The notes below the pieces were generated by a model, which worked only from the letters and a program-made list of their open reading frames with translations, had not been told where the DNA came from and made no database searches. From Celeribacter naphthalenivorans (lineage in GTDB: Bacteria; Pseudomonadota; Alphaproteobacteria; Rhodobacterales; Rhodobacteraceae), in NCBI RefSeq assembly GCF_020524585.1, contig NZ_JAIVLK010000007.1, forward strand, positions 62,001 through 126,000: a DNA stretch of 64,000 bases, given 5' to 3'. Within the stretch, counting starts at the first letter, position 1. Every line of letters starts with the position of its first letter. Shown here piece by piece: positions 1 through 8,162 of the stretch. Made by a program: the position numbers and the translations under genes.

Positions 1-128
1 GAGGTCTTCCCCGAGAGGGTCGGCCCCAGCAGAACGTTCATCGTTCCTTTTTCGAGCGTCAGATCGGTCGCGGCAATATGCATTTGCCCCTCGACGATCT
101 TCGATACGCCCTTCAGTTCCAGCGTCAT
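1..128 (-). CDS. glpS: Glycerol-3-phosphate ABC transporter ATPase, N-terminal part (partial)
   Basis: Only the first 42 codons lie in the window; the gene continues past base 1. The visible residues form the start of an ABC ATPase, with a Walker A of the unusual form GPTLSGKT. That variant is characteristic, from family knowledge, of the GlpS ATPase of the rhizobial glpSTPQUV glycerol-3-phosphate importer, where most sugar ATPases have GPSGCGKS. The ATG is preceded by a GGAGG-type ribosome site and lies 42 bp downstream of the glpD stop on the same strand, so the two are probably co-transcribed. Assignment to GlpS rather than another family ATPase rests on the P-loop variant and on the glpD context. 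Confidence 0.75.
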   Translation of the reverse strand, partial: MTLELKGVSKIVEGQMHIAATDLTLEKGTMNVLLGPTLSGKT

Positions 129-170
129 TAGGTCCTCCTCCCCGCGCCTTATTGTCTTTGGCCTTTGGCT

Positions 171-1781
171 CTATTCAGCTGCGGCACGCCCCGCACGGTG
201 GGTCTTCATCCAGTCATCCAGATCATGGATCTGCGTTTCATCCAGACGCAGCCCAAGTTTCGAGCGGCGCCAAACAATATCCTCGGCCGTGCGCGCATAT
301 TCGCGCTCCATCAGCCATGTCACTTCGGTCTCGGTCAGGGTCGCGCCGAAATCACGTCCGAGCGCTTCGGCATTCTCTGCGTCTCCCAGCATGTCACGCG
401 CTTCGGTGCCGTAGGCGCGCACCAGACGTCGCGCCCAGAACGGCGTCAGAAACCCGAATTGCGCACGAAGTTCGGAGACGAGCCGGTCAAACCCGTCGAC
501 CGGGAAATCCCCGCCTGCGAGCGGCACACCTGCCGTCCAGCGTCCTTTTGCATTCGGCCCCTTTGCGTTCGGCAGGTGTTCCGAGATTTTCTCAAGCGCG
601 CTTTCCGCCAGCCGCCGATAGGTCGTGATTTTCCCCCCGAAGATGTTGAGCACCGGCGCACCGCCCTCTGCATCGACCTTGAGCGTATAGTCCCGCGTTG
701 CCGCTGTCGCCGATGACGCTCCGTCATCGTAGAGCGGGCGGACGCCGGAATAGCTCCAGACCACATCCTCGGCGCTGATCGGCGCTTTGAAATATTTGTT
801 GGCAAAGGCGATCAGATAGTCGCGCTCTTCTTCGGTACAGGTAGGTTTGAGTGACGGATCGCTGTGCTCGGCGTCCGTGGTGCCGATCAGGGTGAAATCC
901 GTCTCATAGGGAATGGCGAAAATGATCCGCCCGTCGGTGCCCTGAAAGAAATAGCATTTGTCGTGATCGTAGAGCTTGCGGGTCACGATATGGCTGCCGC
1001 GCACAAGTCGCACGCCCTCTTTCGACGGCAGGTCGATTTTGTCGTGAATCACGTCGCCGACCCAAGGCCCGCCCGCATTCACCAGCATTTTGGCGTAATG
1101 GGTGGCGGTGCGGCCATGTTCCATATCTTTCGTTTCGACACGCCAGAGATCGCCTTCGCGCGTCGCACGGGTCACTTTGGTGCGGGTCAGAATCGCCGCG
1201 CCGCGTGCCGCTGCGTCGCGGGCATTGAGGATCACAAGGCGGGAATCCTCGACCCAGCAATCGGAATATTCATAGGCTTTGGCAAAGCGTTCCTGCAGCG
1301 GCGCGCCCTCGGGCGTTCCCGTCAGGCCGATGGTTTCCGTGCCCGGCAGGATTTTGCGCCCGCCCAGATGATCATAGAGAAACAGGCCAAGCCGGATCAG
1401 CCATGCCGGACGACGCCCCTTCATCCAAGGCATCACGACAGACAAAAGTTTCGAGGTCGGCGTTTCGGATTCGAAGCGCATATCCTTATGATAAGGAAGG
1501 ACAAAACGCATTGGCCAACTGATGTGCGGCATGGCCCGCAGGAGAATTTCGCGCTCGATCAAAGCCTCACGGACCAGTCGAAACTCGAAATATTCGAGAT
1601 AGCGTAGCCCACCGTGGAAGAGTTTTGTGGAGGAAGACGAGGTCGCAGAGGCCAGATCACTCATCTCCGCGAGCGTCACGGAAAATCCCCGTCCCGCCGC
1701 GTCGCGCGCAATGCCACAGCCATTGATGCCGCCGCCGATCACAAAGAGATCGACGGGATGTGTGCTGTCATTCCCCTGCAC
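171..1781 (-). CDS. glpD: Glycerol-3-phosphate dehydrogenase (FAD)
   Basis: Oxidises sn-glycerol 3-phosphate to dihydroxyacetone phosphate at the membrane, feeding electrons to quinone. The N-terminus carries the FAD dinucleotide-binding motif GGGINGCGIARDAAGRG, followed by a serine-rich TSSSSTKLFHGGLRYLE segment typical of GlpD. The length of 536 aa is normal for the family. I place the start at the GTG at 1781 because a GGGAGGA ribosome site lies just upstream; a TTG five codons earlier would bury that site inside the gene. It is divergent from glpR and followed by a glpS-like ATPase, which makes a glycerol-3-phosphate uptake and oxidation operon under GlpR control. Confidence 0.95.
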   Translation of the reverse strand: MQGNDSTHPVDLFVIGGGINGCGIARDAAGRGFSVTLAEMSDLASATSSSSTKLFHGGLRYLEYFEFRLVREALIEREILLRAMPHISWPMRFVLPYHKDMRFESETPTSKLLSVVMPWMKGRRPAWLIRLGLFLYDHLGGRKILPGTETIGLTGTPEGAPLQERFAKAYEYSDCWVEDSRLVILNARDAAARGAAILTRTKVTRATREGDLWRVETKDMEHGRTATHYAKMLVNAGGPWVGDVIHDKIDLPSKEGVRLVRGSHIVTRKLYDHDKCYFFQGTDGRIIFAIPYETDFTLIGTTDAEHSDPSLKPTCTEEERDYLIAFANKYFKAPISAEDVVWSYSGVRPLYDDGASSATAATRDYTLKVDAEGGAPVLNIFGGKITTYRRLAESALEKISEHLPNAKGPNAKGRWTAGVPLAGGDFPVDGFDRLVSELRAQFGFLTPFWARRLVRAYGTEARDMLGDAENAEALGRDFGATLTETEVTWLMEREYARTAEDIVWRRSKLGLRLDETQIHDLDDWMKTHRAGRAAAE

Positions 1782-1845
1782 AGGCTTTCCTCCCAAGTTC
1801 TGGCGCTAACGTTGGGTCGAAAAGGTCAAAAACGCAAGGTATTTG

Positions 1846-1861
1846 TTTTCGTTTTTGTTCG
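1846..1861. promoter_or_regulatory. Candidate GlpR operator, glpD side
   Basis: The sequence TTTTCGTTTTTGTTCG lies about 65 bp upstream of the glpD start in the glpD-glpR intergenic region. DeoR-family GlpR proteins bind repeats of TTCG-containing half sites (the E. coli half site is close to ATGTTCG). A second related element sits directly in front of glpR. Assignment is by resemblance and position only. Confidence 0.45.
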
Positions 1862-1993
1862 ATTGAGGAAAATCAACGGGTTAGGATAGATATTTCTGCA
1901 ACTGCGAAGAAAAGATAAGAGAATCTACGCGGGTGCGGCAATGAATTGACTGGATTCGCATCGGGTTTTCGCGTCTTTTTCCCATGACGCCAC

Positions 1994-2014
1994 AGAAACG
2001 AAGCAAAGCGAACA
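1994..2014. promoter_or_regulatory. Candidate GlpR operator overlapping the glpR start region
   Basis: The stretch contains ACGAAGC and GCGAACAT; read on the minus strand it gives ATGTTCGC followed by TTCG, matching the GlpR half-site form. It ends three bases before the glpR ATG, where binding would block glpR expression, consistent with autorepression. No convincing Shine-Dalgarno sequence is visible before glpR. Confidence 0.4.
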
Positions 2015-2017
2015 TCT

Positions 2018-2779
2018 ATGTCCAACAACTTTCGTCACCCCGAGATTCTCGAAATGACACGTAAAGAGGGGAAGGTCACGGTCGAGCGGCTGGCAGAGCA
2101 TTTTGGTGTCACGCTTCAAACCATTCGCCGCGACCTGTCGGAATTGGCGGAACTGGGGCGTGTCGAGCGGGTGCATGGCGGGGCGGTGCTGGCGTCCGGC
2201 ACAATCAATATCGGGTACGAAGATCGGCGGCAGTTGAACGCGGAGGCCAAAATCGCGATCGCGCGGGCCTGTGCGTCGCGGATTCCCAACGGGATTTCGT
2301 TGTTTCTCAACATTGGGACGAGCACGGAAGCCGTCGCGCAGGAGTTGTTGCAGCACAGGGATTTGATGGTCGTCACCAACAATATGAATGTCGCCAACAT
2401 TCTGGCCGGGAACAGCAATTGCGAAGTCATTGTGACCGGCGGGCATTTGCGGCGGTCCGATGGTGGCTTGGTCGGCAATCTGGCCGCAGAGACCATCCGC
2501 CAATTCAAATTCGATCTGGCGGTCATCGGCTGTTCCGCGCTCGACCGCGATGGCGATCTTTTGGATTTCGACATTCAGGAGGTCAGTGTGAGCCAGACGA
2601 TCCTGCGGCAATCGCGCAAGGTTTTTCTCGTCGCGGATCACACCAAATTCTCCAGAAGCGCCCCCGCAAGGATCGCATCGCTGTCCGACATCGACGTGTA
2701 TTTCACCGATCACGCCGTTCCGGCCGAACTGTCCCAAGCCTGCAAAAGCTGGAACACCGAGGTGGTTGCGGGCGGTTAG
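2018..2779 (+). CDS. glpR: DeoR-family repressor of glycerol-3-phosphate genes
   Basis: A 253 aa DeoR-type regulator. The N-terminal winged helix-turn-helix (about residues 8-60) contains the family motif GVTLQTIRRDLSEL, and residues 80-240 form the DeoR C-terminal sugar-phosphate sensor domain. The protein starts like known GlpR proteins (a short lead, then EILEMTRKEGKVTVERL). Divergent placement 236 bp from glpD supports GlpR, whose inducer is glycerol 3-phosphate. The start lacks a clear ribosome site, but the alignment to the family start supports it. Confidence 0.88.
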   Translation: MSNNFRHPEILEMTRKEGKVTVERLAEHFGVTLQTIRRDLSELAELGRVERVHGGAVLASGTINIGYEDRRQLNAEAKIAIARACASRIPNGISLFLNIGTSTEAVAQELLQHRDLMVVTNNMNVANILAGNSNCEVIVTGGHLRRSDGGLVGNLAAETIRQFKFDLAVIGCSALDRDGDLLDFDIQEVSVSQTILRQSRKVFLVADHTKFSRSAPARIASLSDIDVYFTDHAVPAELSQACKSWNTEVVAGG

Positions 2780-2797
2780 CGTCGGTCTTAGCATTGC

Positions 2798-2820
2798 GGC
2801 CCCGCGCATCGCACGGGGCC
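2798..2820. terminator. GC stem-loop between convergent glpR and dehydrogenase genes
   Basis: A perfect 7 bp stem GGCCCCG / CGGGGCC with a 9 nt loop lies between the glpR stop and the end of the oppositely oriented dehydrogenase gene. There is no T-run on either side, so it may be a bidirectional end structure rather than a classical intrinsic terminator. Confidence 0.45.
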
Positions 2821-2877
2821 GTCAGGGTGTTCAGGGGCGGCTCAAGCAACGTTCTGAGCGCCGCTCAATCGCGTACA

Positions 2878-3930
2878 TCACACCGGGGCCTGGACGAGAA
2901 TCTTGACCTGAGATTTTTCCGCCACGAGGGCCTCGAACCCCTGATCGACGATCTCGTCGATGGAGATGCGCTTGGTCACCAGCTTGTCGGCGCTGAAATA
3001 GCCCTGGGTCATAAGCTCCATCACCGCTGGATAGATGTTGCGATAGGCGATGGTGCCCAGAAGCTGACGCTCCTTCAGCACGGCGGTGTTGGGCTGGAAC
3101 GCGGCATCGCCCTCCCAGATCGATACGATCAAGGTCTGGCCTTCGTGCCGCGTGCTGTCGATGCATTGCGGCAGCACGCGCGGCACCCCGGTCACTTCGA
3201 AGGCCACGTTGACGCCGCCGGTGGCCGTGCGGATCGTCTCCACCGGATCGGTCGACATCGGGTCGATGGCGCTGGTCGCGCCCAATTCCAATGCCTTTTC
3301 GCGGCGCTCGGGCGAGGGTTCGACCACATGGATCTGGGCCGCACCGGCAACGCGCAGCGCCTCGACGACCAAGAGACCGATCGGGCCAGCCCCAAAGACC
3401 GCAGCCGTGTCGCCAGCCTTGATCTTGGACATGCGCACCGCGTGGAGCGCGACGGCCGCCGGTTCGACCAGCGCGCCTTGCTCCATCGACAGGGCATCCG
3501 GCATTTTGTGCACCATGCCTGCGGGCACGACCGAGAAGGCGGCAAAGCCACCATGGCCGCCCGAAAGGCCGACAAAGCCAAGGCTGTCACAAAGATTGTA
3601 TTTGCCCTCATGACAGGCGGGGCAGGTGCCGCAGGCAAAGATCGGTTCGATGGCAACCCGGTCGCCAACCGCAAGCCCGGTCACACCCGCGCCCAATTCG
3701 GTGATCTCGCCACAGTATTCGTGGCCCATGGTGATCGGCGCCTTGTCATGGCTGAGCGGGTGCTCTTCGTCCACGGGGACGAAAATCGGCCCGGCGAGAT
3801 ATTCGTGCAGGTCGCTGCCGCAAATTCCGGTCCAGGCCACCTTGATCTTGACCTCGCCCGCTGCCGGGGAGGGTTCGGGGATGTCTTCGACGCGGATATC
3901 TTTGACGCCATGCCAGCGTGCTGCTTTCAT
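2878..3930 (-). CDS. Zinc-dependent 2,3-butanediol dehydrogenase-type alcohol dehydrogenase
   Basis: A 350 aa medium-chain dehydrogenase. It has the catalytic zinc Cys in WTGICGSDLHEYL, GHEYCGEI, and the structural zinc cluster CGTCPACHEGKYNLC. The Rossmann motif is GAGPIGLLVVEAL. The spacing and the EHPLSHDKAPITMGHE insertion fit the (R,R)-butanediol dehydrogenase subgroup, which interconverts acetoin and 2,3-butanediol with NAD. The start at 3930 has an AAGGAG site upstream; an in-frame extension to 4179 lacks one and overlaps the neighbouring gene. It lies downstream of the monooxygenase and is probably controlled by the AcoR-like activator. The actual substrate may be another vicinal diol or ketone. 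Confidence 0.85.
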   Translation of the reverse strand: MKAARWHGVKDIRVEDIPEPSPAAGEVKIKVAWTGICGSDLHEYLAGPIFVPVDEEHPLSHDKAPITMGHEYCGEITELGAGVTGLAVGDRVAIEPIFACGTCPACHEGKYNLCDSLGFVGLSGGHGGFAAFSVVPAGMVHKMPDALSMEQGALVEPAAVALHAVRMSKIKAGDTAAVFGAGPIGLLVVEALRVAGAAQIHVVEPSPERREKALELGATSAIDPMSTDPVETIRTATGGVNVAFEVTGVPRVLPQCIDSTRHEGQTLIVSIWEGDAAFQPNTAVLKERQLLGTIAYRNIYPAVMELMTQGYFSADKLVTKRISIDEIVDQGFEALVAEKSQVKILVQAPV

Positions 3931-3958
3931 TGTGGTTCTCCTTAGGTTCGTAAAGTCT

Positions 3959-3988
3959 GCGCCCGGGCCGGGAAGAAAGCCCGGGCGC
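3959..3988 (-). other. Intercistronic GC stem-loop between monooxygenase and dehydrogenase
   Basis: A perfect 10 bp stem GCGCCCGGGC / GCCCGGGCGC with a 10 nt loop occupies most of the 68 bp gap between two co-directional genes. It has no T-run, so it may protect mRNA ends or partly attenuate transcription into the dehydrogenase gene. Confidence 0.6.
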
Positions 3989-3998
3989 GCGATGCGCA

Positions 3999-5798
3999 TC
4001 ACGACAGGTGATGCACCTCCTGAAGGCCGTAAACGGGGGTCTCGATCCCCTCCAGACGGGCTTTCAATTGCAGGGCGAGGTAGAGCGAATAGTGGCGCGA
4101 TTGGTGCAGGTTGCCGCCCATGAACCAAAGGTGTTCCTGTTGGGTCGGTTTCCACATGTTGCGCTGTTCGCCTTCCCACGGACCGGGGTCCTTGGTAGTG
4201 TCAGAACCGAGGCCCCAGACCTTGCCGATCTTATCCGCGACCTCCGGGCTGATCAGATCCGCGGCCCAGCCGTTCATCGACCCGAACCCGGTGGCCAACA
4301 CCACCAGATCGGCGGGCAAGCGGGTGCCATCGGTCAAAACGACCGCGTCTTCCTCGAAATGATCGACGCCGCCTTTGGCGAGTTTGACCTCTCCGTCGAT
4401 GATCAACTGGCTGGCGCCCACGTCGATGTAATAGCCGGAGCCGCGTCGCAGGTATTTCATGAACAGGCCCGACCCGTCATCGCCCCAGTCGAGATCGAAG
4501 CCGGCGTTTTCCAGACCCTTGTAGAACTCCGCGTCGCGTTCGCGCATCTGGTCGTAGAGCGGGATCTGGAATTCATGCATGATCTTGTAGGGCAGGGAGG
4601 CAAAAATCATGTCGGCCTTTTCGGTTGTCACCCCGTTGGCGATCGCCTCTTCGGAATAAAGCGCACCGAGGCCGATCTCCATCAGACTGTCTGAGCGCAC
4701 GATATGGGTCGAGGAGCGTTGGACCATCGTCACATCGGCATCGCCCTCCCAGAGCGCGGCACAGATGTCATGCGCGGAGTTGTTCGAACCGATGACGACG
4801 ACCTTTTTGCCGGCCCAGGCATCGGGTCCCTCATGCTGCGAGGAATGCTGGATCGTCCCCTTGAAGCGCTCCATGCCGGGAAATTGCGGCATGTTCGGTT
4901 TGCCCGACATGCCCGTGGCAAGCACAAGCTGGGTGGGGCGCAGCGTGACCTCTTCGCCGTCGCGGTTGACCTTGACCTCCCAAGTGCCTGAGGCCTCGTC
5001 ATAGTTCGCTTTCTGGACTTCAGAGCGGGACCAGTAATTGATCTCCATGACCTTGGTGTACATCTCCAGCCAGTCGCCAACCTTGTCCTTGGGTGTGAAC
5101 ACCGGCCAGTTGTCGGGGAACTTGATGTAGGGCAGGTGGTCGTACCAGATCGGATCGTGCAGGCAGAGCGACTTGTAGCGCGAGCGCCATTGGTCGCCGG
5201 GGCGGTCATGTTTGTCCAGCACGATGGCCGGGACGCCCAATTGACGCAGCCGTGCACCAAGCGCGATGCCGCCCTGACCGCCGCCGATGATGACGACATA
5301 GGGCTGGGTGCCATAGCCCAGATCGGCCTCCTCCGCCTCGCGGCGTTCTTTCCATGAGCTGCGGTTCTTTTGGGCGCCATGCTCCGCGCCCATCGGGCGG
5401 CGTTTGCCCCGGTTTTCCTCGAACCCCTTGAGCTCTTGCAAGGCGGTCAGCAACGTCCAGATCCGACCGTCGCGCATCCGCATCAACCCCCAACCACGCC
5501 CGGTCGCGGTTTCGAATGTGAGCCAGGCCGTGATGACGCCGTCCTCCTCGGCGGGCATCTCGCCTGACTGAATCTCGAACTTGCCCGGGCGGGTGTGGTC
5601 AAGCTGGCTGCGCAGCATATCCGCCACGCCCTCGGGGCCTTCGACCGTCTTCAGGTTCCAGCTGACCGCAACGAGATCGCGCCAATAGCTGTCGGTCGCG
5701 AACAGCCCCGCGGCGCGGTCGATATCGCCGCCCTCCAATGCGGCGTTCAGGCTGTCCAGAAGCTCCTGAGTTTGGGTGGTGGTTGAACTGTCGAGCAT
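3999..5798 (-). CDS. Flavin-containing monooxygenase with N-terminal NTF2-like domain
   Basis: A 599 aa two-part protein. Residues 1 to about 125 resemble an NTF2/SnoaL-like alpha+beta barrel. Residues 165-599 are a class B flavin monooxygenase: FAD motif IGGGQGGIALG near 171-181, the FMO/Baeyer-Villiger-like fingerprint FKGTIQHSSQH, and a second Rossmann motif VVVIGSNNSAHD for NADPH. Such enzymes insert oxygen into ketones or oxidise N/S atoms. The neighbours, a butanediol-type dehydrogenase and an AcoR-like activator, suggest oxidation of a small ketone such as acetoin, diacetyl or a methyl ketone. The start at 5798 has a GGAGGA site. The substrate is not established. Confidence 0.8.
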   Translation of the reverse strand: MLDSSTTTQTQELLDSLNAALEGGDIDRAAGLFATDSYWRDLVAVSWNLKTVEGPEGVADMLRSQLDHTRPGKFEIQSGEMPAEEDGVITAWLTFETATGRGWGLMRMRDGRIWTLLTALQELKGFEENRGKRRPMGAEHGAQKNRSSWKERREAEEADLGYGTQPYVVIIGGGQGGIALGARLRQLGVPAIVLDKHDRPGDQWRSRYKSLCLHDPIWYDHLPYIKFPDNWPVFTPKDKVGDWLEMYTKVMEINYWSRSEVQKANYDEASGTWEVKVNRDGEEVTLRPTQLVLATGMSGKPNMPQFPGMERFKGTIQHSSQHEGPDAWAGKKVVVIGSNNSAHDICAALWEGDADVTMVQRSSTHIVRSDSLMEIGLGALYSEEAIANGVTTEKADMIFASLPYKIMHEFQIPLYDQMRERDAEFYKGLENAGFDLDWGDDGSGLFMKYLRRGSGYYIDVGASQLIIDGEVKLAKGGVDHFEEDAVVLTDGTRLPADLVVLATGFGSMNGWAADLISPEVADKIGKVWGLGSDTTKDPGPWEGEQRNMWKPTQQEHLWFMGGNLHQSRHYSLYLALQLKARLEGIETPVYGLQEVHHLS

Positions 5799-5910
5799 CG
5801 CAACTCCTCCTCTGTGCGTGTGTTCAGAAGGAGTATGGGGTGCGAAAATTGCGGCGATCTACGTGCGCGATGGCCATGGGTGACAGAAAAGCAATCGTTG
5901 CAGCGCAGCA

Positions 5911-5937
5911 TGTTGCGCGCGCAACGCCCGCGCAACA
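5911..5937. promoter_or_regulatory. Candidate activator site upstream of the monooxygenase operon
   Basis: A perfect 9 bp inverted repeat, TGTTGCGCG and CGCGCAACA separated by 9 bp, lies 113 bp upstream of the monooxygenase start and directly after the acoR-like stop codon. Fis-type helix-turn-helix activators bind such dyads as upstream activating sequences. It lacks a T-run, so a terminator is less likely. Confidence 0.5.
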
Positions 5938-5939
5938 TC

Positions 5940-7745
5940 TCACTCGGGCGGGCGCAACCCGGCGGCCCGCATCCGGCGCAGGATGGTCGAGCGGTTGACC
6001 CCGAAACGGCGCGCAGCGCGGGCCATGTTCCAGTCGCAGGCGACCAGAACCTGCTCCAGCGAGTCCCATGGGTTTGTCGAGGCGGGCGACCCGTCGACAG
6101 GGGCGGCCACGACCGGATGGGGCAGATCGGGCAGGTCGATCACCGTGCCGACGCAGAGCGCGGCGGCGGTGTCGAGCACCTGTTCAAGCTCACGGATGTT
6201 GCCAGGCCAAGTGCGTCCCATCAATTCGGCCCGCGCCGAGGGCGACAGGCGGATCGTTTCGGCGGTGTGGCGCCGCAGATGGCGCGACATCAGCCAGTCG
6301 AGATCGCGCCGCATCCGGAGCGGGGGCACGGTGAGATTGCAGCCCGCCAAACGGTGAAACAGCGTGCGGGGCAAGGCAATGCGGGCCGGATCGAGACAGC
6401 TTGTCGAAAGTGTGCGCAAATCGGGCCTGCGGTCGAGCAATCCGCTCAGGGCGATGGCGGTCTCTTCGCTCAACTCCTCGATCCGGCGCAGCAAAAGCGT
6501 CGTCAGGCTCACCGAGTCGAGACAGAGATCGGCGATGTCCTCGGGACGCAGTGTGGCGCATTCGAGGCTCATGAACCCTTGCGCTTTGCTCATCATATGG
6601 ATCGCGCGGGCGAGTTTGGTTTTTCCGGTGCCGGTCTCGCCGGTGATCAAAAGCGGAACTGTGGAGGGGGCCAGCCGTTCGGCCTGTTCCAAAAGACGGG
6701 CCATATTCGGGTCGCCGCCGGTCAGCCCGGCCAGCGCACCACCGAGTGTTCCACTCAGGGCGCCTTTTTGTGACCCGGCCAATGTCCCAGTCTGGCGTGC
6801 CCCGTGGCGGGTCTGATGCGGGGCCTTGGGCGCGATGGCATGGCCGAACAGCGCTCCGCCGTCACGCATCTCGATCACCCGCTCTTCGGTGGGGCGGTCG
6901 CGCATCAGATCCGGCAGATCATCGACGCTTACGCTCAGAACCTCGTCGATCCGACGTCCGAGAATTTGCCCCGTTTCGGGGAACAACCGCCGCGCCGCGC
7001 GGGTATAGCCCAGCACCCGCCCCGAGCCGTCCAGCCGCACGGCGGCCTCAGGATCGACATCCAGGAATTCCGGGCTGGACGACAGGCGCAACACCCAGTC
7101 ACGCGGGCTTTCGGCCATCAGATTGGCCATTTCGACGCGGCGCGCGGCGGAGGTGACGAGGCTCATCGCCAGATTTTGGCTGCTTTTGGGGGTGGGGGAG
7201 CGCAGAAGTGAAATGTCGAGCACGGCGGCCAATTGTCCGAGACTGTCAAAGATCGGCGCGGCCGTGCAGGACAGCGCCACATGGGCATTGCCGAAATGGT
7301 CGTCCTGATGCACGGTCACCGGTTCTTGCGTGACGATACAGGCGCCAACGCCGCAGGTTCCGGCGAGATCTTCGGACCAGTTGGAACCGAGATAAAGCCC
7401 GGCGCTGCGCAGGTCCTCGGTGAACAGGTCGTCGCCGAAGTAATCGACGCAGACACCCTCGGCATTTGTCAGCAGCAGCACGTAGTTTTGGCCGGCGACC
7501 TGACGAAACAGAGATTGCAGCCCAGAGCGTGCCGCCGCGATCATCCATTCGGCCTGTTTGCGGTGATCGCGCAACTCGGTCTCTGTGACGATATGCGCCG
7601 GATCGGTGCGCATCGGGTCCATGCCATAGACCTCGACACAGCGCCGCCAGGAGGCCGAGACAATACTGTCCCGCCCGGTCTGGCCGCCCTCGAGCACCTG
7701 CCCGATCTCTTCGACATGGCGTGCGTGTTTCATGGCTTTTATCAT
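5940..7745 (-). CDS. acoR: AcoR-like transcriptional activator with a degenerate AAA+ domain
   Basis: A 601 aa regulator. The N-terminal 200 residues are a GAF-like sensor as in AcoR (SWRRCVEVYGMDP near 32-44, then a GAF fold). About residues 220-300 look PAS-like, residues 320-345 are a Gly/Ala-rich linker, residues 350-530 an AAA+ domain, and residues 555-600 a Fis-type helix-turn-helix (RFGVNRSTILRRMRAAGL). Walker A is intact (GETGTGK, about 369-375) and RTWPGNIRELEQVL is kept, but the GAFTGA loop and the Walker B acidic pair are absent; the segment between residues 390 and 440 is shortened. It probably acts without sigma54. It sits upstream of the monooxygenase/dehydrogenase genes on the same strand. 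An alternative ATG lies at 7733. Confidence 0.82.
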   Translation of the reverse strand: MIKAMKHARHVEEIGQVLEGGQTGRDSIVSASWRRCVEVYGMDPMRTDPAHIVTETELRDHRKQAEWMIAAARSGLQSLFRQVAGQNYVLLLTNAEGVCVDYFGDDLFTEDLRSAGLYLGSNWSEDLAGTCGVGACIVTQEPVTVHQDDHFGNAHVALSCTAAPIFDSLGQLAAVLDISLLRSPTPKSSQNLAMSLVTSAARRVEMANLMAESPRDWVLRLSSSPEFLDVDPEAAVRLDGSGRVLGYTRAARRLFPETGQILGRRIDEVLSVSVDDLPDLMRDRPTEERVIEMRDGGALFGHAIAPKAPHQTRHGARQTGTLAGSQKGALSGTLGGALAGLTGGDPNMARLLEQAERLAPSTVPLLITGETGTGKTKLARAIHMMSKAQGFMSLECATLRPEDIADLCLDSVSLTTLLLRRIEELSEETAIALSGLLDRRPDLRTLSTSCLDPARIALPRTLFHRLAGCNLTVPPLRMRRDLDWLMSRHLRRHTAETIRLSPSARAELMGRTWPGNIRELEQVLDTAAALCVGTVIDLPDLPHPVVAAPVDGSPASTNPWDSLEQVLVACDWNMARAARRFGVNRSTILRRMRAAGLRPPE

Positions 7746-7767
7746 GACGCGCCTTGCGTGGCGCGTC
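7746..7767 (-). other. Perfect stem-loop abutting the acoR-like start codon
   Basis: GACGCGCC and GGCGCGTC form a perfect 8 bp stem with a 6 nt loop directly upstream of the ATG at 7745. The only GGGAGG ribosome-site candidate lies beyond the stem, so the hairpin could bring the site close to the start codon or hinder initiation. Confidence 0.5.
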
Positions 7768-8162
7768 GCCTCCCGGCGGGAGTGTAGCACAGGATGCGCG
7801 CAAACCCAGAGGGGACAATGGTCGAAGATCCCGTGCGCAGCGGGCTGGATTGCACCAGCGTCTCTCTCAGCGATTGGGCCAAACCTTTGCCTGAAACTCC
7901 CGTGGCAGAGATTTGTTTGAAAAGGCACAGGGGATGTGACGCGCTCCGGCAAACGTGATGTTGGCTTGCATCTTGACGCTTTTTTCCGCCATATGCGCAA
8001 TAAATCTGCAATCCGGCGCCGTTTTCCGCAGCTAAATGCTTTTCCGCAGGTCTTCACGAGGGCCTTCGAACTGCATCAAGTGACGCCAGACGGGCGCGTC
8101 GGAGTGGGTCTTGCAACGGGCGCTGGCGGGCGCTCTTCTTTTACTTGTCTGGGAGGACATCT
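7768..8162. promoter_or_regulatory. Gene-free divergent regulatory region, acoR-like / TRAP operon
   Basis: No gene is seen between the acoR-like start and dctP. The octamer TTTTCCGC occurs three times in direct orientation (7982-7989, 8022-8029, 8040-8047), the last two as part of TTTTCCGCAG spaced 18 bp start to start. A GGGAGGAC ribosome site lies just before the dctP ATG. I could not pick reliable promoter boxes. Confidence 0.4.

Noticed and set aside
1782-1796. TTG start extending glpD by five codons
   Set aside because: The codons overlap the GGGAGGA ribosome site that serves the GTG at 1781.
2419-3945. 508-codon open frame on the plus strand
   Set aside because: Runs out of frame through glpR and antisense to the dehydrogenase; no ribosome site and low-complexity composition.
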